Part shown: in pieces, positions 33,223 to 43,316 of the stretch
How the letters are laid out: the number at the start of each line of letters is the position of its first letter
Numbering within the stretch: position 1 is the stretch's first letter
Source: Sycon ciliatum
Taxonomy: Eukaryota > Porifera > Calcarea > Leucosolenida > Sycettidae
Direction: 5' to 3'
DNA length: 64,000 bases
NCBI RefSeq assembly: GCF_964019385.1
Contig: NC_088649.1
Coordinates: 9,609,552 to 9,673,551, forward strand
Translations under genes and position numbers: made by a program
Notes under the pieces: model-generated
What the model saw: only the letters and a program-made list of their open reading frames with translations
Told to the model about the DNA's origin: nothing
The model's database searches: none

Positions 33223-33653
33223 GGCTGTGTTTACATGAGAAGTTTCAACCCGGGTCGAGTTCAGCCCGGGTTGAAAGTCTGTACGACAGACAAAAGAGGT
33301 GAGCGTTTACATGAAGACAGTTGACCCGGGTCAAATACTGATATGCCGCCAAAAGTCCACTTCTACAGTCCTGTATGGTCACGTGAATCCGTTCGCGCGA
33401 AATTTGCATCTGCAGTGCCGTTCAAACCTGGCGCGAGATACGCACAGAAGTACGTTTGTACGATTTTCTTGACCCGGGTTGATTTCAACCCTCCCCTTGG
33501 GGGGAGGGTTGAAATCAACCCGGGGCGAAATTTCAACCCGGGTCAAGCGCAATGCGTCATGTAAACGCGCCATTCATTTTATGCACATGGCGGGTTGAAA
33601 TCTGACCCGGGTCGAACTCAACCCGGGTTGAAACGCTTCATGTAAACACAGCC
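33223..33653. mobile_element. Palindromic MITE, 431 bp
   Basis: The termini are GGCTGTGTTTACATGA and its exact complement. Subterminal blocks of TTTCAACCCGGGT in both orientations fill the element (33243, 33476, 33530, 33592, 33625). Flanks are ATA and TTA, an imperfect 3-bp duplication, so Harbinger-like membership is only suggested. There is no transposase. Confidence 0.7.
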
Positions 33654-34448
33654 TTACTGAGGTCGAAGCCACGTTCGAGTCTGACACGCCCTAATGTGGA
33701 CAGCTTTCTAATGTGAAAATGGTCACGAGGTCACTCGCCTGGGCTAGCGGAATAGCGATAATCTTTCCAGGATGGCTACTGACGGCAAGTACGATTGCGT
33801 CGTCAAACGCTGAGTGGAAGCGGTACTGTGTACCGTTCTCATCGACAGACCCTTTGGCGCATTTCCGGATGAAGTGCATTGTGGGATCGTTGTCTTTGGA
33901 GCTGTTTTGTTTCATTGGCCATGACGTTCTGAATTATATTCTTTGATCTGTTGATGATGAGTCTTTACACAACTTTTTTTTGTAACCCTGCTGCTTGAAT
34001 GTTGTTTTTTGAATCTACAGCTTGACTTCTTTCTTCGTTTCATTTCCACTCAGTTTTAAATTGCTCACCAGCCTGAGCCGGGAAGTTGAAACAGGTTTTA
34101 GAGTCTCTGATGCGAGGCTACAGAATTGATCTGAAATAGGGAGTGATAATCAGTAATGCTTGATGGCTCCACCTCGAGAATGCACTTGCGAGTAGCGCCG
34201 CTTGCCTCTGTTATTCTTTGCCCCCTCGTAGATCTACGCTTTCTCTGCTGGTGAGACTGATGCTGATCGAGCTGGTAACATCATCACACAAACCAAGGTG
34301 CATTCTTCGTAAACACTTTGCAATGACATCTAGCGGAACACACATTGTTTTAGGTACGCTCTCACCTGACCTGACTGACCGACCTGCCTGAGGGTCACCA
34401 CCAGTGGCTTAGCACATGCACATATGCATGTACATGATTTTGGTCTCA
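33654..34448. other. Intergenic, no gene supported
   Basis: Nothing recognised in either strand, apart from a CACCACCAGTGGCTTAGCAC block near 34398 that resembles sequence inside the duplicated units. Confidence 0.5.
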
Positions 34449-34509
34449 ATGCTGTAGACAGCAAGCTGTTTCGCCCATAAAAGGCCTCATCAGTATAGCT
34501 ACGAGCTTT
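34449..34509 (-). ncRNA. Hammerhead-ribozyme-like hairpin, copy 2
   Basis: On the minus strand stem I is GCTATA/TACAGC with one mismatch. The core is CTGATGA, stem II is GGCC-TTTTAT-GGGC with one mismatch, then GAAA. Stem III is ACAGC/GCTGT with a TT loop, and the expected cleavage position follows C. This matches a type I hammerhead with both core boxes intact. Activity is uncertain because of the stem defects. Confidence 0.65.
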
Positions 34510-34808
34510 AGCAGGCCGAGCTATCAGCCACTGTGCAAAGGACGCACCACAGACATTTTATAGTTAAGATAGCTCGTCGCTCTAGCGCCAGAGTGCTCTA
34601 GTTTTAGGTTCAAGTTTACCACCATTGGCTAGCACACGCAGTATCAAGTAAGTTCACGACCAGCGGTCTAGCACTGACAGGGTTGAGGTCTTGATCATCA
34701 CGAGCTGGGTGAAACCTTGGAGTTCAGGTGCCCTGTGTAGGTTCGAAACCTGCGCCATCACTGTAGTCTCAGGATTACCACCACGCACGTGGTCTGCTGG
34801 TACTTTTG

Positions 34809-34815
34809 TATAAAA
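34809..34815 (+). promoter_or_regulatory. TATA box of LRR-like gene, copy 2
   Basis: TATAAAA about 100 bp upstream of the ATG at 34914, conserved with copy 1. Confidence 0.5.
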
Positions 34816-34913
34816 CGGTGGGCTGAAGATTCGATTTCCAGGACGTCCGTCATATTTGTCCAGTTAGTTGTGTTACCTTGGCTTGCACGCGCAGACTTCG
34901 TTTTTGTATAATT

Positions 34914-36080
34914 ATGGACCTACTATCAAGGTCAGTGACGAACTCGGGAAGATTTGCCGTGACGTCAGAAGCAGACGATGACCCCGGCACACCTGCACCA
35001 GTATATGTAGATGCACAAGGTGTTTGCCTGGATGATGGGAGAACTATGACCCTCACAAGGCATGGCCTAATGGATAGAAAACATCCCGTTACCCAAGTTG
35101 ACTTCAGCTGGTGCCAACTAAACGACTCTGCCTTCCTCCGCCTTGCCTCATGCCTCTGGCATTGCGATGAGTTGATCCGGTTTGTAGCCGATTGGACGTG
35201 TCTCACGGATGTCAGCGCCGACTGCATACGATTTGTAGTGGCGAAGCAGAGTTCACATCTGCGTCACTTCAGCTTGCTGCATGGCACGACGTTCACCTGC
35301 GATGGCCTCTGCAAAATCTTGCAAGGACTAGCCCAGTGTTGCAAACTGGCCGTCCTGCGTATTTCCGCTGGTACGCATATCTGTACCCAGTCATGTACTG
35401 GCGGTGCTGAGGCACTCTTCCTAGCCTTGTCCTATGTACTTTGGAAAAACAGACGGACGTTGAGAGACGTCACATTGACTGGCATTGACACGCGCCGGTT
35501 CCCCAAACCGTTCCTGTCTCTTCTCACCCATTCATGTGTTGCTCGCCTGGCCAAGCTCCGATTCGTTGGGCTCAATTTGGACAGCGCGCAGTACATGGGC
35601 CTGCTGCAATCGGCCATTAAACATTGTTCCGGAACGCTAACACAATTTAGAGTGGAGAATGACCAGTTAGGCCTGAGCTTCGTCGAAAACATCATAGAGC
35701 CGCTCGCAGAATGCAGCACATTGCATACGGTAGGTTTTGTCAATATCGGAATCCCATCTAGCGCGCTACCGATCCTTGGCCGTATTGCTGCTAAGAAACG
35801 CCAGACCGCTACGGGATTCACTTTAGACATCTTGGGAAATGATTTCTCCGAGGAGCTGGATGAACGTGTCTGTGCCGAAGTCTCAATCGCGTTCAGGTCA
35901 CTGTTCATACTCTTCATTGATGTGGACAAGGTTCATCCAAACATCATGGGGGCCTTGCGATGGACCATGAAGACACGCTACAGGATCCGCAGCGAGCCAG
36001 CTGGCTCTTTGCCCGAAATTCCTCCGACAACATTCCCGTCGCGGCCCCTGTTTGAGCACTGGCTACACCTGCAGGAATAG
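34914..36080 (+). CDS. LRR-like protein, single exon, 388 aa (copy 2)
   Basis: Paralogue of 27084-28319 with roughly twenty amino-acid differences, for example RIAS to RLAS, STAL to SYVL and LSCL to LSLL. The frame is open throughout and ends early: TAT in copy 1 is TAG here (HWLHLQE stop), removing 22 residues. Synonymous changes are also frequent, so the protein seems to have been under at least some constraint. The function is unknown, as for copy 1. Confidence 0.7.
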   Translation: MDLLSRSVTNSGRFAVTSEADDDPGTPAPVYVDAQGVCLDDGRTMTLTRHGLMDRKHPVTQVDFSWCQLNDSAFLRLASCLWHCDELIRFVADWTCLTDVSADCIRFVVAKQSSHLRHFSLLHGTTFTCDGLCKILQGLAQCCKLAVLRISAGTHICTQSCTGGAEALFLALSYVLWKNRRTLRDVTLTGIDTRRFPKPFLSLLTHSCVARLAKLRFVGLNLDSAQYMGLLQSAIKHCSGTLTQFRVENDQLGLSFVENIIEPLAECSTLHTVGFVNIGIPSSALPILGRIAAKKRQTATGFTLDILGNDFSEELDERVCAEVSIAFRSLFILFIDVDKVHPNIMGALRWTMKTRYRIRSEPAGSLPEIPPTTFPSRPLFEHWLHLQE

Positions 36081-36715
36081 TCTATGATGAACACCCGGCC
36101 AGTACTACGAGTAGTAGTCAAGATCAAAAACACGAACTGTGTGTTCCATAATTTATTTATATTTTCGTTTTCAAACCTCTTGTGCTTGCAAAAATACCAT
36201 CTTGATCAATAATAGAACTGCAACTAAAACCCAAAATAATTGTTTTGTTCTATTACATATATTGACCATTGTCTACGAAAGTAGATCCTGCTTTGCTATC
36301 CGCTGAGATCACGCAGGATCAGTGTCCAGATGTGGCACGCACTCAACATTGATTGTGTGCTGTTCTTTATAAAGTCAGTTCTCTCATGTATAATTATGTT
36401 ATTTATTGTTATACCCTGCAGTGCAGCCTACTTTGCTCACCTTCGCGTCCTTGTCGGACACTCTCTGCACACGAGGAGAGCACGCCTCTGACTGTCTACC
36501 GGCCGGTGCATCGCGCACTGGAGATCGATACACGCTGTAGTGCAGGCTGTGGCCCCCATGCCGAGCACTGGTCTCGTCTGTTGTCCCACCATTCACCCTG
36601 CAGTCTGTACCAATCTTGTAATGACATTACATTGTATTAACTTGTAGGTTTCCTGCAATCACGAGGGCTTGAAAGTGATGACGTCAAAAACGGCCAGGGA
36701 GTAGTAAGTTGACAT

Positions 36716-36958
36716 CAGATTTCTATTTTGGATCCACTAAGGTGTGACTTCGCTATTGCCTCAGTATGTGGGTGCATAGCAACCCACTCATGTCGTATGT
36801 ACATGTAGGTGTGACTTTTACTTCGCCACCAGTTGTCACCCCACCCCCAGTAGACAAAGCAGTCAGTTTTACTGGCTACATCACCTTGCTGTGAGTAAGA
36901 CCGCTTGAAATATGCTTGGATCCATACAAGAACTGGATCCAAGTGGATCCAGTTTTTG
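36716..36958 (+). repeat. Dispersed repeat with GGATCC-rich ends, copy 1
   Basis: Matches 39724-39958: TTTTGGATCCACTAAGGTGT at the left and AACTGGATCCAAGTGGATC at the right. The ends are weakly inverted (GGATCCACT). The class is undetermined. Confidence 0.75.
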
Positions 36959-36990
36959 AATTTGTGAAATGAGAGAGCTGGGAAACTCAG

Positions 36991-37103
36991 GGCCCTACGC
37001 TATGTTTTTTGCCTAGCGAGTGTCAACTTTCTCTTTGCATTCGAGGGTAATACGACGGCGCCGTCTACCACCTTGATGGCCTAGGCAAAAAAGCATAGGG
37101 ATA
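36991..37103. mobile_element. Short foldback element (CCCTACGCTATG family), copy 1
   Basis: Begins CCCTACGCTATGTTTTTTGC and ends in its complement GCAAAAAAGCATAGGG. Related copies are at 40109 (left half only), 54621-54673 (arms almost touching) and 54930 (right half). Confidence 0.65.
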
Positions 37104-37139
37104 TTATAAATTTTCATTCCTCCTATTTGTTTAACTACC

Positions 37140-37390
37140 GTTTAAGTCGGATCAAGTACACCCTAGGGTAAACAGGGCCATTCGCAAGTACAAACTGCCG
37201 ATAAGAGTAGTTTATGAGCACTCGGGCAGTCTCCGCAATCAATTATGTCGTTCAGCACAGTCTCCACCCCGGTGTGTCAAGGAGCCGAATATTACGCAAT
37301 GTAGGAGACGAGGCCGCCCGCTTCAGCCATGTCTTACCGGTACTTGTCAATCCGGTGGGGAGAAGGTTTGCATGCAAAAGAATGTAGTAG
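37140..37390 (+). pseudogene. Penelope-like GIY-YIG ORF fragment, family 2
   Basis: A plus-strand frame reads VNRAIRKYKLPIRVVYEHSG then SLRNQLCRSA and QSGGEKVCMQKNVV. It is colinear with the endonuclease linker of the Penelope-like element at 58093-58728 (VNKAIRKYKIPVRVVYEHTG). It stops just before the GIY-YIG catalytic core, where pseudo-LTR sequence begins. Confidence 0.8.
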
Positions 37391-37394
37391 CTGA

Positions 37395-37790
37395 TTGTTC
37401 CAACTAGGAACACATGCTGCTACCTGGAGCTTCACGAGGTGTTTGTCGCGCTGGAAACAAAAGCGTCTCTGTAAGTTTGTATCCCTGGTGATGGTTTGGC
37501 CTGGACAGCAGTATACATGTATAAGTGGTGCTTTTCAGGCGCAATCTTCCTCAGCCTACTCAAGCTCAACTGATGAGGGGTGAATTCCCCGAAACACTGC
37601 GTATTGAGCAGGGAGTGGTGCTTTCCCGCAGGTTTGCCGAGTGGAAGGTGCGACGTGCTCATCGTGTGCTCCGGATGGCAGTCGTGAGTCAGTCAAGTGT
37701 CAAGTTCGGCAAGAAGCGTGTGTTCCTAGTTGGAACAATCAACTTCATGACAATTACCGCCGAAGTCGCAACTTCTAAGTTCATTCAATA
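37395..37790 (+). mobile_element. Penelope-like pseudo-LTR, family 2
   Basis: Homologous to 53653-53990 (inverted) and 54110-54385 (direct). It contains CTGATGAGGGGTGAATTCCC-CGAAAC: a hammerhead-type core with a perfect GGGG/CCCC stem II. The 3' cleavage strand is not convincing. Pseudo-LTRs of Penelope-like elements are known to carry hammerhead motifs. Confidence 0.7.
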
Positions 37791-38814
37791 ATGTGTTACG
37801 AGAACAAAATAAAGTGCTAAAATAGAATGAGGAAAGGTGAGACAATAGAAGTGAAGTGAGAGCTAAGTGCAAAAGCGGGTGAGAAACTAATTGCAACGCT
37901 AGAACTGTGTAGTGAGACAAACAATCATGATGTGCACCTGCGAGAACAATCTTAACGCAACTACATGTTTCTTCTGCTTACAAAGATCAGGCTTATGCAA
38001 ACGATTACAAACAGCCTCAAGTAATTTCAACTGACTACCGGTAGCATACCCTGCACGACTAGCATACCGTGTACTTCCATCCAGAAGCGGAGGAGTGCAA
38101 CAAACGTATGTTTCACTCGCAAATATTTTCATGCGTTTGCTCTTGTTCTGCGCAACTCCGTTGAACCTGCCATCGTGGTCTTTGTTTTTCCTCGTGGTAG
38201 TTGAAGTTGCCCGCCCACCCACACTGGTTTCACGGGGGTCTTCCGCTGTTCTTCTTGATATTCTATGCCAATGTGTGTGGCTTATGATTATGACATGCAC
38301 TGGTTATTACATACCATTTCTGGCTGTCTCTATTCTTGGGTTCGACTGGCAGCGGGGCAGGAATTAATGAAATAGAAAGGTTTTTGGCCGAAAGGAGTGT
38401 TTTTCCTCTAGCCCGGTTGAGCGGTCGTGGCTAGGAATGTAGGGAGTAATTGTTTTCAGGCGCTCTCCTGCTGCCCAGTCACCCATGCTCACCACTGACC
38501 ATGCTGTTCCACTTGATTTTACGTCCTTTTCTCCCGCTTGCTGGCGGTTCTTTGATGGATTTAGATGTTATTCGCCTATTTATCTATTATGTGGCTGCGA
38601 GTGTGGTTTTTTCCTTCTACATGTATTCATTTCTGGAAAACCACTACTACGGTGGTGAGTGTGATTGCTCTGGTAGACCACTACGGTGGTGAGTGTGATT
38701 GCTCTGGTAGACCGCTACGGTACTATCCCATGTACTGAACAGTTGCTTTGTGAGTGAAAACATCTGTATAGTTCGGCTCGTTCGTTCCTTTGCTATCACG
38801 ACTACCTCAGATTC
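37791..38814. other. Intergenic, no gene supported
   Basis: No domain seen. A 37-bp block around CCACTACGGTGGTGAGTGTG is tandemly repeated at 38642-38714. Confidence 0.5.
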
Positions 38815-39100
38815 AGTACACTACTGGCGGAGAATGACAGCAAGCAACAAGTCAAACTCCTCGCCAAGTACGAGAAAAGCATCAAATGGCTGCGTTCAAA
38901 GCGGTATGGCTCCTTTAAACCCAACATGGACATGATTATTAACCTTGCCAACATCGAACTATCCCCTGTGCAAAAGGAATTACTGTGCCGGGGTTCGGAG
39001 TTTGGTATTCCTCCTTCTAGCAACAGAAAGGAAATAGTCCTCACGCAATTTGAAATGTTCCACAACAAAACTCATTTAGAATTTTACACCAGTGTCTGAA
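38815..39100 (+). pseudogene. Penelope-like N-terminal domain fragment
   Basis: The frame NDSKQQVKLLAKYEKSIKWL ... IINLANIELSPVQKELLCRG then SEFGIPPSS ... TQFEMFHNK ends in a stop at 39100. The pattern NLAN.ELSP.QKELL.RGSEFG.PP is typical of the segment ahead of the RT in Penelope-like elements. The RT itself is missing. Confidence 0.65.
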
Positions 39101-39723
39101 AATCAGCCTGCTATCTGTACGGATAACATTGAGCAGCACTGTAGCCCAGTCCGAGCAGGATGACTGGGGTGCTGGAGTGCTGAGCCTGACCAAGAGCTTG
39201 AAGAGGGGAACTGAGATCCCATTCTGCTCTGCTGGATTTATACTACCGACTGTAGTAACCCGCGATGCATGCGTGTGTGTTCGTTTATTTGCGAACCACT
39301 AGTATAGGCATACTTGCCAACCATACCGGTTTTCCCGGTATTATGCCGGGAAACTGCGGTCACTACCGGCGTACCGAGGATTTTTGACTTTGATCGAAAA
39401 ACTACCGGTATTGGCATTTAACCATGAGTGTTAAAAAAGGTTGTTTATGGTGTGACAAGGGTAGCCCTTGGCGGATTAAGCTCGGGAAATTACTCAATTA
39501 TGCTTTCTCGTATGTCATGTGATTGTCGCTTTGGAGTGGACCAATGACGAAACCAATCGAGCGGGCTGGAAAGCGTGGTCCTGCTTGCTCAAAGGTGATG
39601 GAACTGGATCCACTGGAACGGCAGGAACGGAATCTACTGCGTTCATTGGTTCGCGAACTTGGCTTGGGTGCACACGGGAAACACGTTCCAGTCACTCATA
39701 CTCGGCCAGCACCGCTGTTCATG
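39101..39723. other. Intergenic, unassigned
   Basis: Contains an ACCGG-rich stretch (39320-39410) with several inverted ACCGGT motifs, possibly a degraded MITE. The short frames at 39519-39771 run into the next repeat and are not supported. Confidence 0.4.
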
Positions 39724-39958
39724 CAGATTTCAATTTTGGATCCACTAAGGTGTGACTTTGCTATTGCCTAAGTATGTGGGTGCATAGCAACCCAATCATG
39801 TCGCATACAGGTGTGACTTTTATTTCGCCACCAGATGTCACCCCCCCCCCCCTTTGCCAAATCAGTCAGTTTCACTGGCTACATCACCCTACTGTGAGTA
39901 AGACGGCTTGAAATGTGCTTGGATCAATACAAAAACTGGATCCAAGTGGATCTTTTTT
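39724..39958 (+). repeat. Dispersed repeat with GGATCC-rich ends, copy 2
   Basis: Partner of 36716-36958. Both copies are followed by the CCCTACGCTATG foldback family, but here a LINE tail is inserted in between. Confidence 0.75.
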
Positions 39959-39971
39959 GAATTTTTGAAAT

Positions 39972-40085
39972 TGTTACTATGCTGTGACGTAGCACTTTCA
40001 AAGCCTATATAGGGTACCCCGTAAGAAGGCCTTAGGCCTGTGGGAATGCCCCATTAAAATTTAACAAATAATAATAATAATAACG
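39972..40085 (+). mobile_element. LINE 3' end with (AAT)n tail inserted between two repeats
   Basis: GGGTACCCCGTAAGAAGGCC ... TGGGAATGCCCCATTAAAAT then AAATAATAATAATAATAA. Comparison with 36958-36970, where the same flanks (TTTGTGAAAT and GAGAGAGCT) are adjacent, shows that this is an insertion. Confidence 0.65.
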
Positions 40086-40108
40086 AGAGAGCTTGAAAGC
40101 TCAGGGCC

Positions 40109-40140
40109 CTACGCTATGCTTTTATACTTTTTGCCTAGCT
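40109..40140. mobile_element. CCCTACGCTATG foldback family, left-arm fragment
   Basis: Only the left arm is recognisable (CCCTACGCTATGCTTTTA). See 36991. Confidence 0.5.
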
Positions 40141-40424
40141 TATCGTACATGTTATTAGAACTGATGGAAATGTCATTTTCCGTTGATTGGCCCCATCATT
40201 GTATTGCAAAAACGTTTCAATCAGTTTGAATATGAGTTAGGCAAAAGTATTTGCAGAATTTATTGCGGATTGTTATTTCCCTAATATCATCTACTTTTGG
40301 TTTGCTCCTTCTTTTCTTTTTATCTCCTTATACTGTAAATCCTAGAGGGTGGTGGCGTTCCCACGGCGGATGCGGAAAACTCGGCTTCCAGCCGAGTCTC
40401 ACGCGAACCGTGAAATTTATTTAT

Positions 40425-40690
40425 TTATACTGTAAATCAACAAATTTTGGCCGATGAGAAACTTTGGCCGATCTCGAAACGAAACTTTTCGCCGTCATTA
40501 AACTTTGGCCGATTGGAGTTTTCAAAAAGGAATCGATCGGTATTTTTTGCTCTCACATGCATCCATTGCTCAATCATGCATCATTTGACTCTATGACAAA
40601 CTTTGGCCTGCGATTTCTTTGGCTGGTTGGTACCAAGCGACGAAATCAGCGAAATGAAATCGCCAGCGAAAATTAGTTGATTTTAACCCT
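40425..40690. repeat. Possible MITE with partial inverted ends
   Basis: The left end is TAAATCAACAAATTTTGGCC and the right end, reverse complemented, is TAAAATCAACTAATTTTCGC. ACTTTGGCC motifs recur inside. No clear target duplication. Confidence 0.4.
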
Positions 40691-41631
40691 AGAACTACCA
40701 AAATCTCCCTTGACTCCGGTCCCGTATTAGACTGATCGAGAAGCCGGAGCAATTAGTTTATTATATCTTTATTTGGATCATACACATGTAACTATGTGTC
40801 TCTGTGTTCGGTCACTTATAATTGCTCACGCACAATGCTCCAGGCACTCTCCTCGCATTTATCCCCAAACTCCCGCCTAAAAAAAATTCAAAATCAAATG
40901 AAATGCTTTATCGGCAGCGACACTGCGCCTACTGAACATGGCTTCCGCCAGACCAACGTAAACTCAAAGGACGTTCCTAGATGATTATAACTGCCCTGGC
41001 ACTTCATATCATTCTATGCTGCAGATGACATAGTAAATCACTTTCCAAACTTAGAACAAACAAATGTGTCTGTTTCGGCAGGGTTCGAGATTAATATATT
41101 GACCATAACGACACGTGAAATGTGCATATTAGCATGTCCATAATGTACAAATCACCACCTTCATGGTCCCCAATCTCCTTGCTCCCAAATGTATTCCTCT
41201 TCACGTTATTCACGTGTGGTTCTAAGCCAAATTCGCCCTTTTATTGATGCCTATGGTATGTGGAGTCATTTGATGCCGCGCGGTACTTCTAGGTAGCACC
41301 ACCTGGCATTTCGGAACTGTACTAAATTTTTGAAAACACGACTCACTGCCATTAACAAAATACAAAATAAATAAAAGTCACAAAATTTGGAGAGTTTCTA
41401 AGCCCCCATATCACAGCAATTCCATTTTGAAATTCGCAAATGCATCATATGATGCCTCCGGTACTTCTAAGGGTTAATACAGTAATCGGATTTTCTGGCC
41501 TTTTTGTAGTAATACATTGACCTGTTGAGTCAATGAGGACGCCGAATGCATGGTTGCCTGTGGACCACATTACATAACTTTACAGTCTTCTACAATACGT
41601 ATCCTGTCCGACGGCAAAAGAGGCTGCAGAT
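40691..41631. other. Intergenic, no gene supported
   Basis: AT-rich sequence with no reading frame or repeat that I can assign. Confidence 0.5.
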
Positions 41632-41650
41632 TTATTTTTTCTGCGCGTCG

Positions 41651-41880
41651 ACGGGATGTCTGTCCTGACGTTTCCTGGGACCGGCGCTGACTCTGCCGAT
41701 CACGGGCGTTCTGGACTGGACGGGATGTCTGTCCTGACGTTTCCTGGGACCGGCGCAGACTCTGCTGATCACGGGCGTTCTGGAGTCGACGGGATCTCTT
41801 TTCCGACGTTTCCTGTGACTGGCGCTGAATCGCTCGTTAACGCCTTTTTGTAGACGACGGGATCTCTCTTCCAAAGTATG
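41651..41880. repeat. 69-bp tandem repeat, about three units, open on the minus strand
   Basis: Two near-identical 69-bp units and a diverged third, beginning GACGGGATGTCTGTCCTGAC. Because 69 is divisible by three, the minus strand is open for 87 codons with a 23-residue basic repeat (RKRQDRHPVDSRTPVI...), and the plus strand is open too. Coding use is unproven. Confidence 0.8.
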
Positions 41881-41989
41881 TTTTTGCTGACGCATCCTAT
41901 CACCTATTCGGCGTCTATTCTAATTTATTTTCCTCCTCGTCTCCCTTTTTCTTTCCACATCTCCCTCTACATCAGGGAGTCGTATACAT

Positions 41990-42215
41990 AATACGACTAA
42001 TATTGGTACGGTAAGGGACAGATACGGGAGCCAGCAAATATTGTGGTCAGCTGTTGTATGTACAATCCGGTAGAGCCTTTGTTGTCACAGATACGGGACA
42101 GATACGGGACAGTTACGGGATAGCTCCAGGCGTGACACAAACAAACAAACAAACAAACAAACAAACACCAAATTAAAGCTGTGTGGACCCTGGCTAGCGC
42201 CAGACGTTACTGAAG
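41990..42215 (+). repeat. TACGGGACAG-type dispersed repeat, left part, split by a hAT element
   Basis: Shares GACAGATACGGGA, GCCAGGCGTGACACAAACAA and CAAATTAAAGCTGTGTGGAC with 55125-55265. It continues after the inserted hAT element at 42724-42755 (GTAACGTCTTCTGCATAGCT). Confidence 0.8.
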
Positions 42216-42723
42216 TAGGCCTCGACCAAATATGCTAAAAAAAGAGCATATTATGCTCCTCGCATATCAGGGAAAATGTCCATAATATGCCAAAGGCTTA
42301 GCAAGATATGCAAAAAGATATGCCTAAATATGCCAAAATATGCTCGACATAAGCAGAAAGTGTAGATCATTTCAGTAAAATTACAACCTTGGAATATTCA
42401 CTGGCTTCACGGCTATCATGCTTATGGTGCAAATCAAAACACATGCGGAATAGTATGGCTGGGGTGTGTCCCCAGGAACCGTAGCGATAGTGTTCATCCA
42501 TGGGGAAATGTAGCAAACGCCTCAACCATTCCACATTCATCCATAAAAGGCATTTCTGAACGCATTTTGTCCATAATATGCATGTTTTGTCCTCATTGTC
42601 TTCAGAATATTTGAATTATATGCTGGCTTCATTCCAATATTCCCTTTGTCGCTCAATATGCCATAATGAACTGTCTCACAAAAATATGCGGAAATATGCG
42701 CAAGCATATTTGGTCGAGGCCTA
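42216..42723. mobile_element. hAT-type non-autonomous element, 508 bp
   Basis: The termini are TAGGCCTCGACCAAATATGC and its exact complement. The perfect 8-bp target duplication is TACTGAAG (42208-42215 and 42724-42731). The undisturbed target survives at about 55230 as TTATTGAAGTAACG. The interior is dense in ATATGC motifs, probably transposase-binding repeats. There is no coding sequence. Confidence 0.9.
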
Positions 42724-43308
42724 TACTGAAGTAACGTCTTCTGCATAGCTACGGGAATAATAATAATATTGCGGTGCGGGCTGGATTCCGCTGCCCTGCC
42801 CTCGTTTTTGTGCAGGAACCTGTACTTCCATTTTGCCCAAATTATGCTAGTGATTAGGCTACAATATCCTGGAATTACATGTGCATTTACATGTATGCCA
42901 ATGATGGTGCTACATGTATACTATGCTGTGGTCCAATGTAATGGTGTGGTGAACTCAGTACAAATAGCTCTTGGCAGATTATGCTCGGTATATTGCTGAA
43001 TTATGCTGTCCAGTATGCCCAAATTATGCCAATGATTATGCTAAGCTATACCATTGCACTCGTTTTGTACTCTGCAACGTTACAACGACTCTGGCACCAT
43101 GACAGCACGGCATTCAACACGCTATTTCCTATAACATGCCTAAAATATGTATGGACTCTGGAGCATTAATCTTCAGCCAGCATCGTAAGGTTATGCCGAC
43201 CATCTGGTTTCAGAAGTCCTTTTACGCCAGGGCATAATATTTAGACAAAAACCGAAGACTTTGTCAGAAATTATGCCAGCACAATCCACCAACGGCTACA
43301 CAAGGGCA
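42724..43308. other. Right part of split repeat, then unassigned sequence
   Basis: To about 42755 this is the remainder of the TACGGGACAG repeat. Beyond that, the block TTTGCCCAAATTATGCTAGT at 42832 is echoed at 43013 (TATGCCCAAATTATGCCAAT). No gene. Confidence 0.5.
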
Positions 43309-43316
43309 CATGTAGC

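Larger units (their letters stand above)
34449..36628. repeat. Duplicated unit, copy 2
   Basis: Direct-orientation partner of 26608-28778, with hairpin, B-box-like GGTTCGAAACC (34741), TATA box, LRR-like gene and 3' flank in the same order. A few short indels separate the copies, mostly outside the coding frame. Confidence 0.9.
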
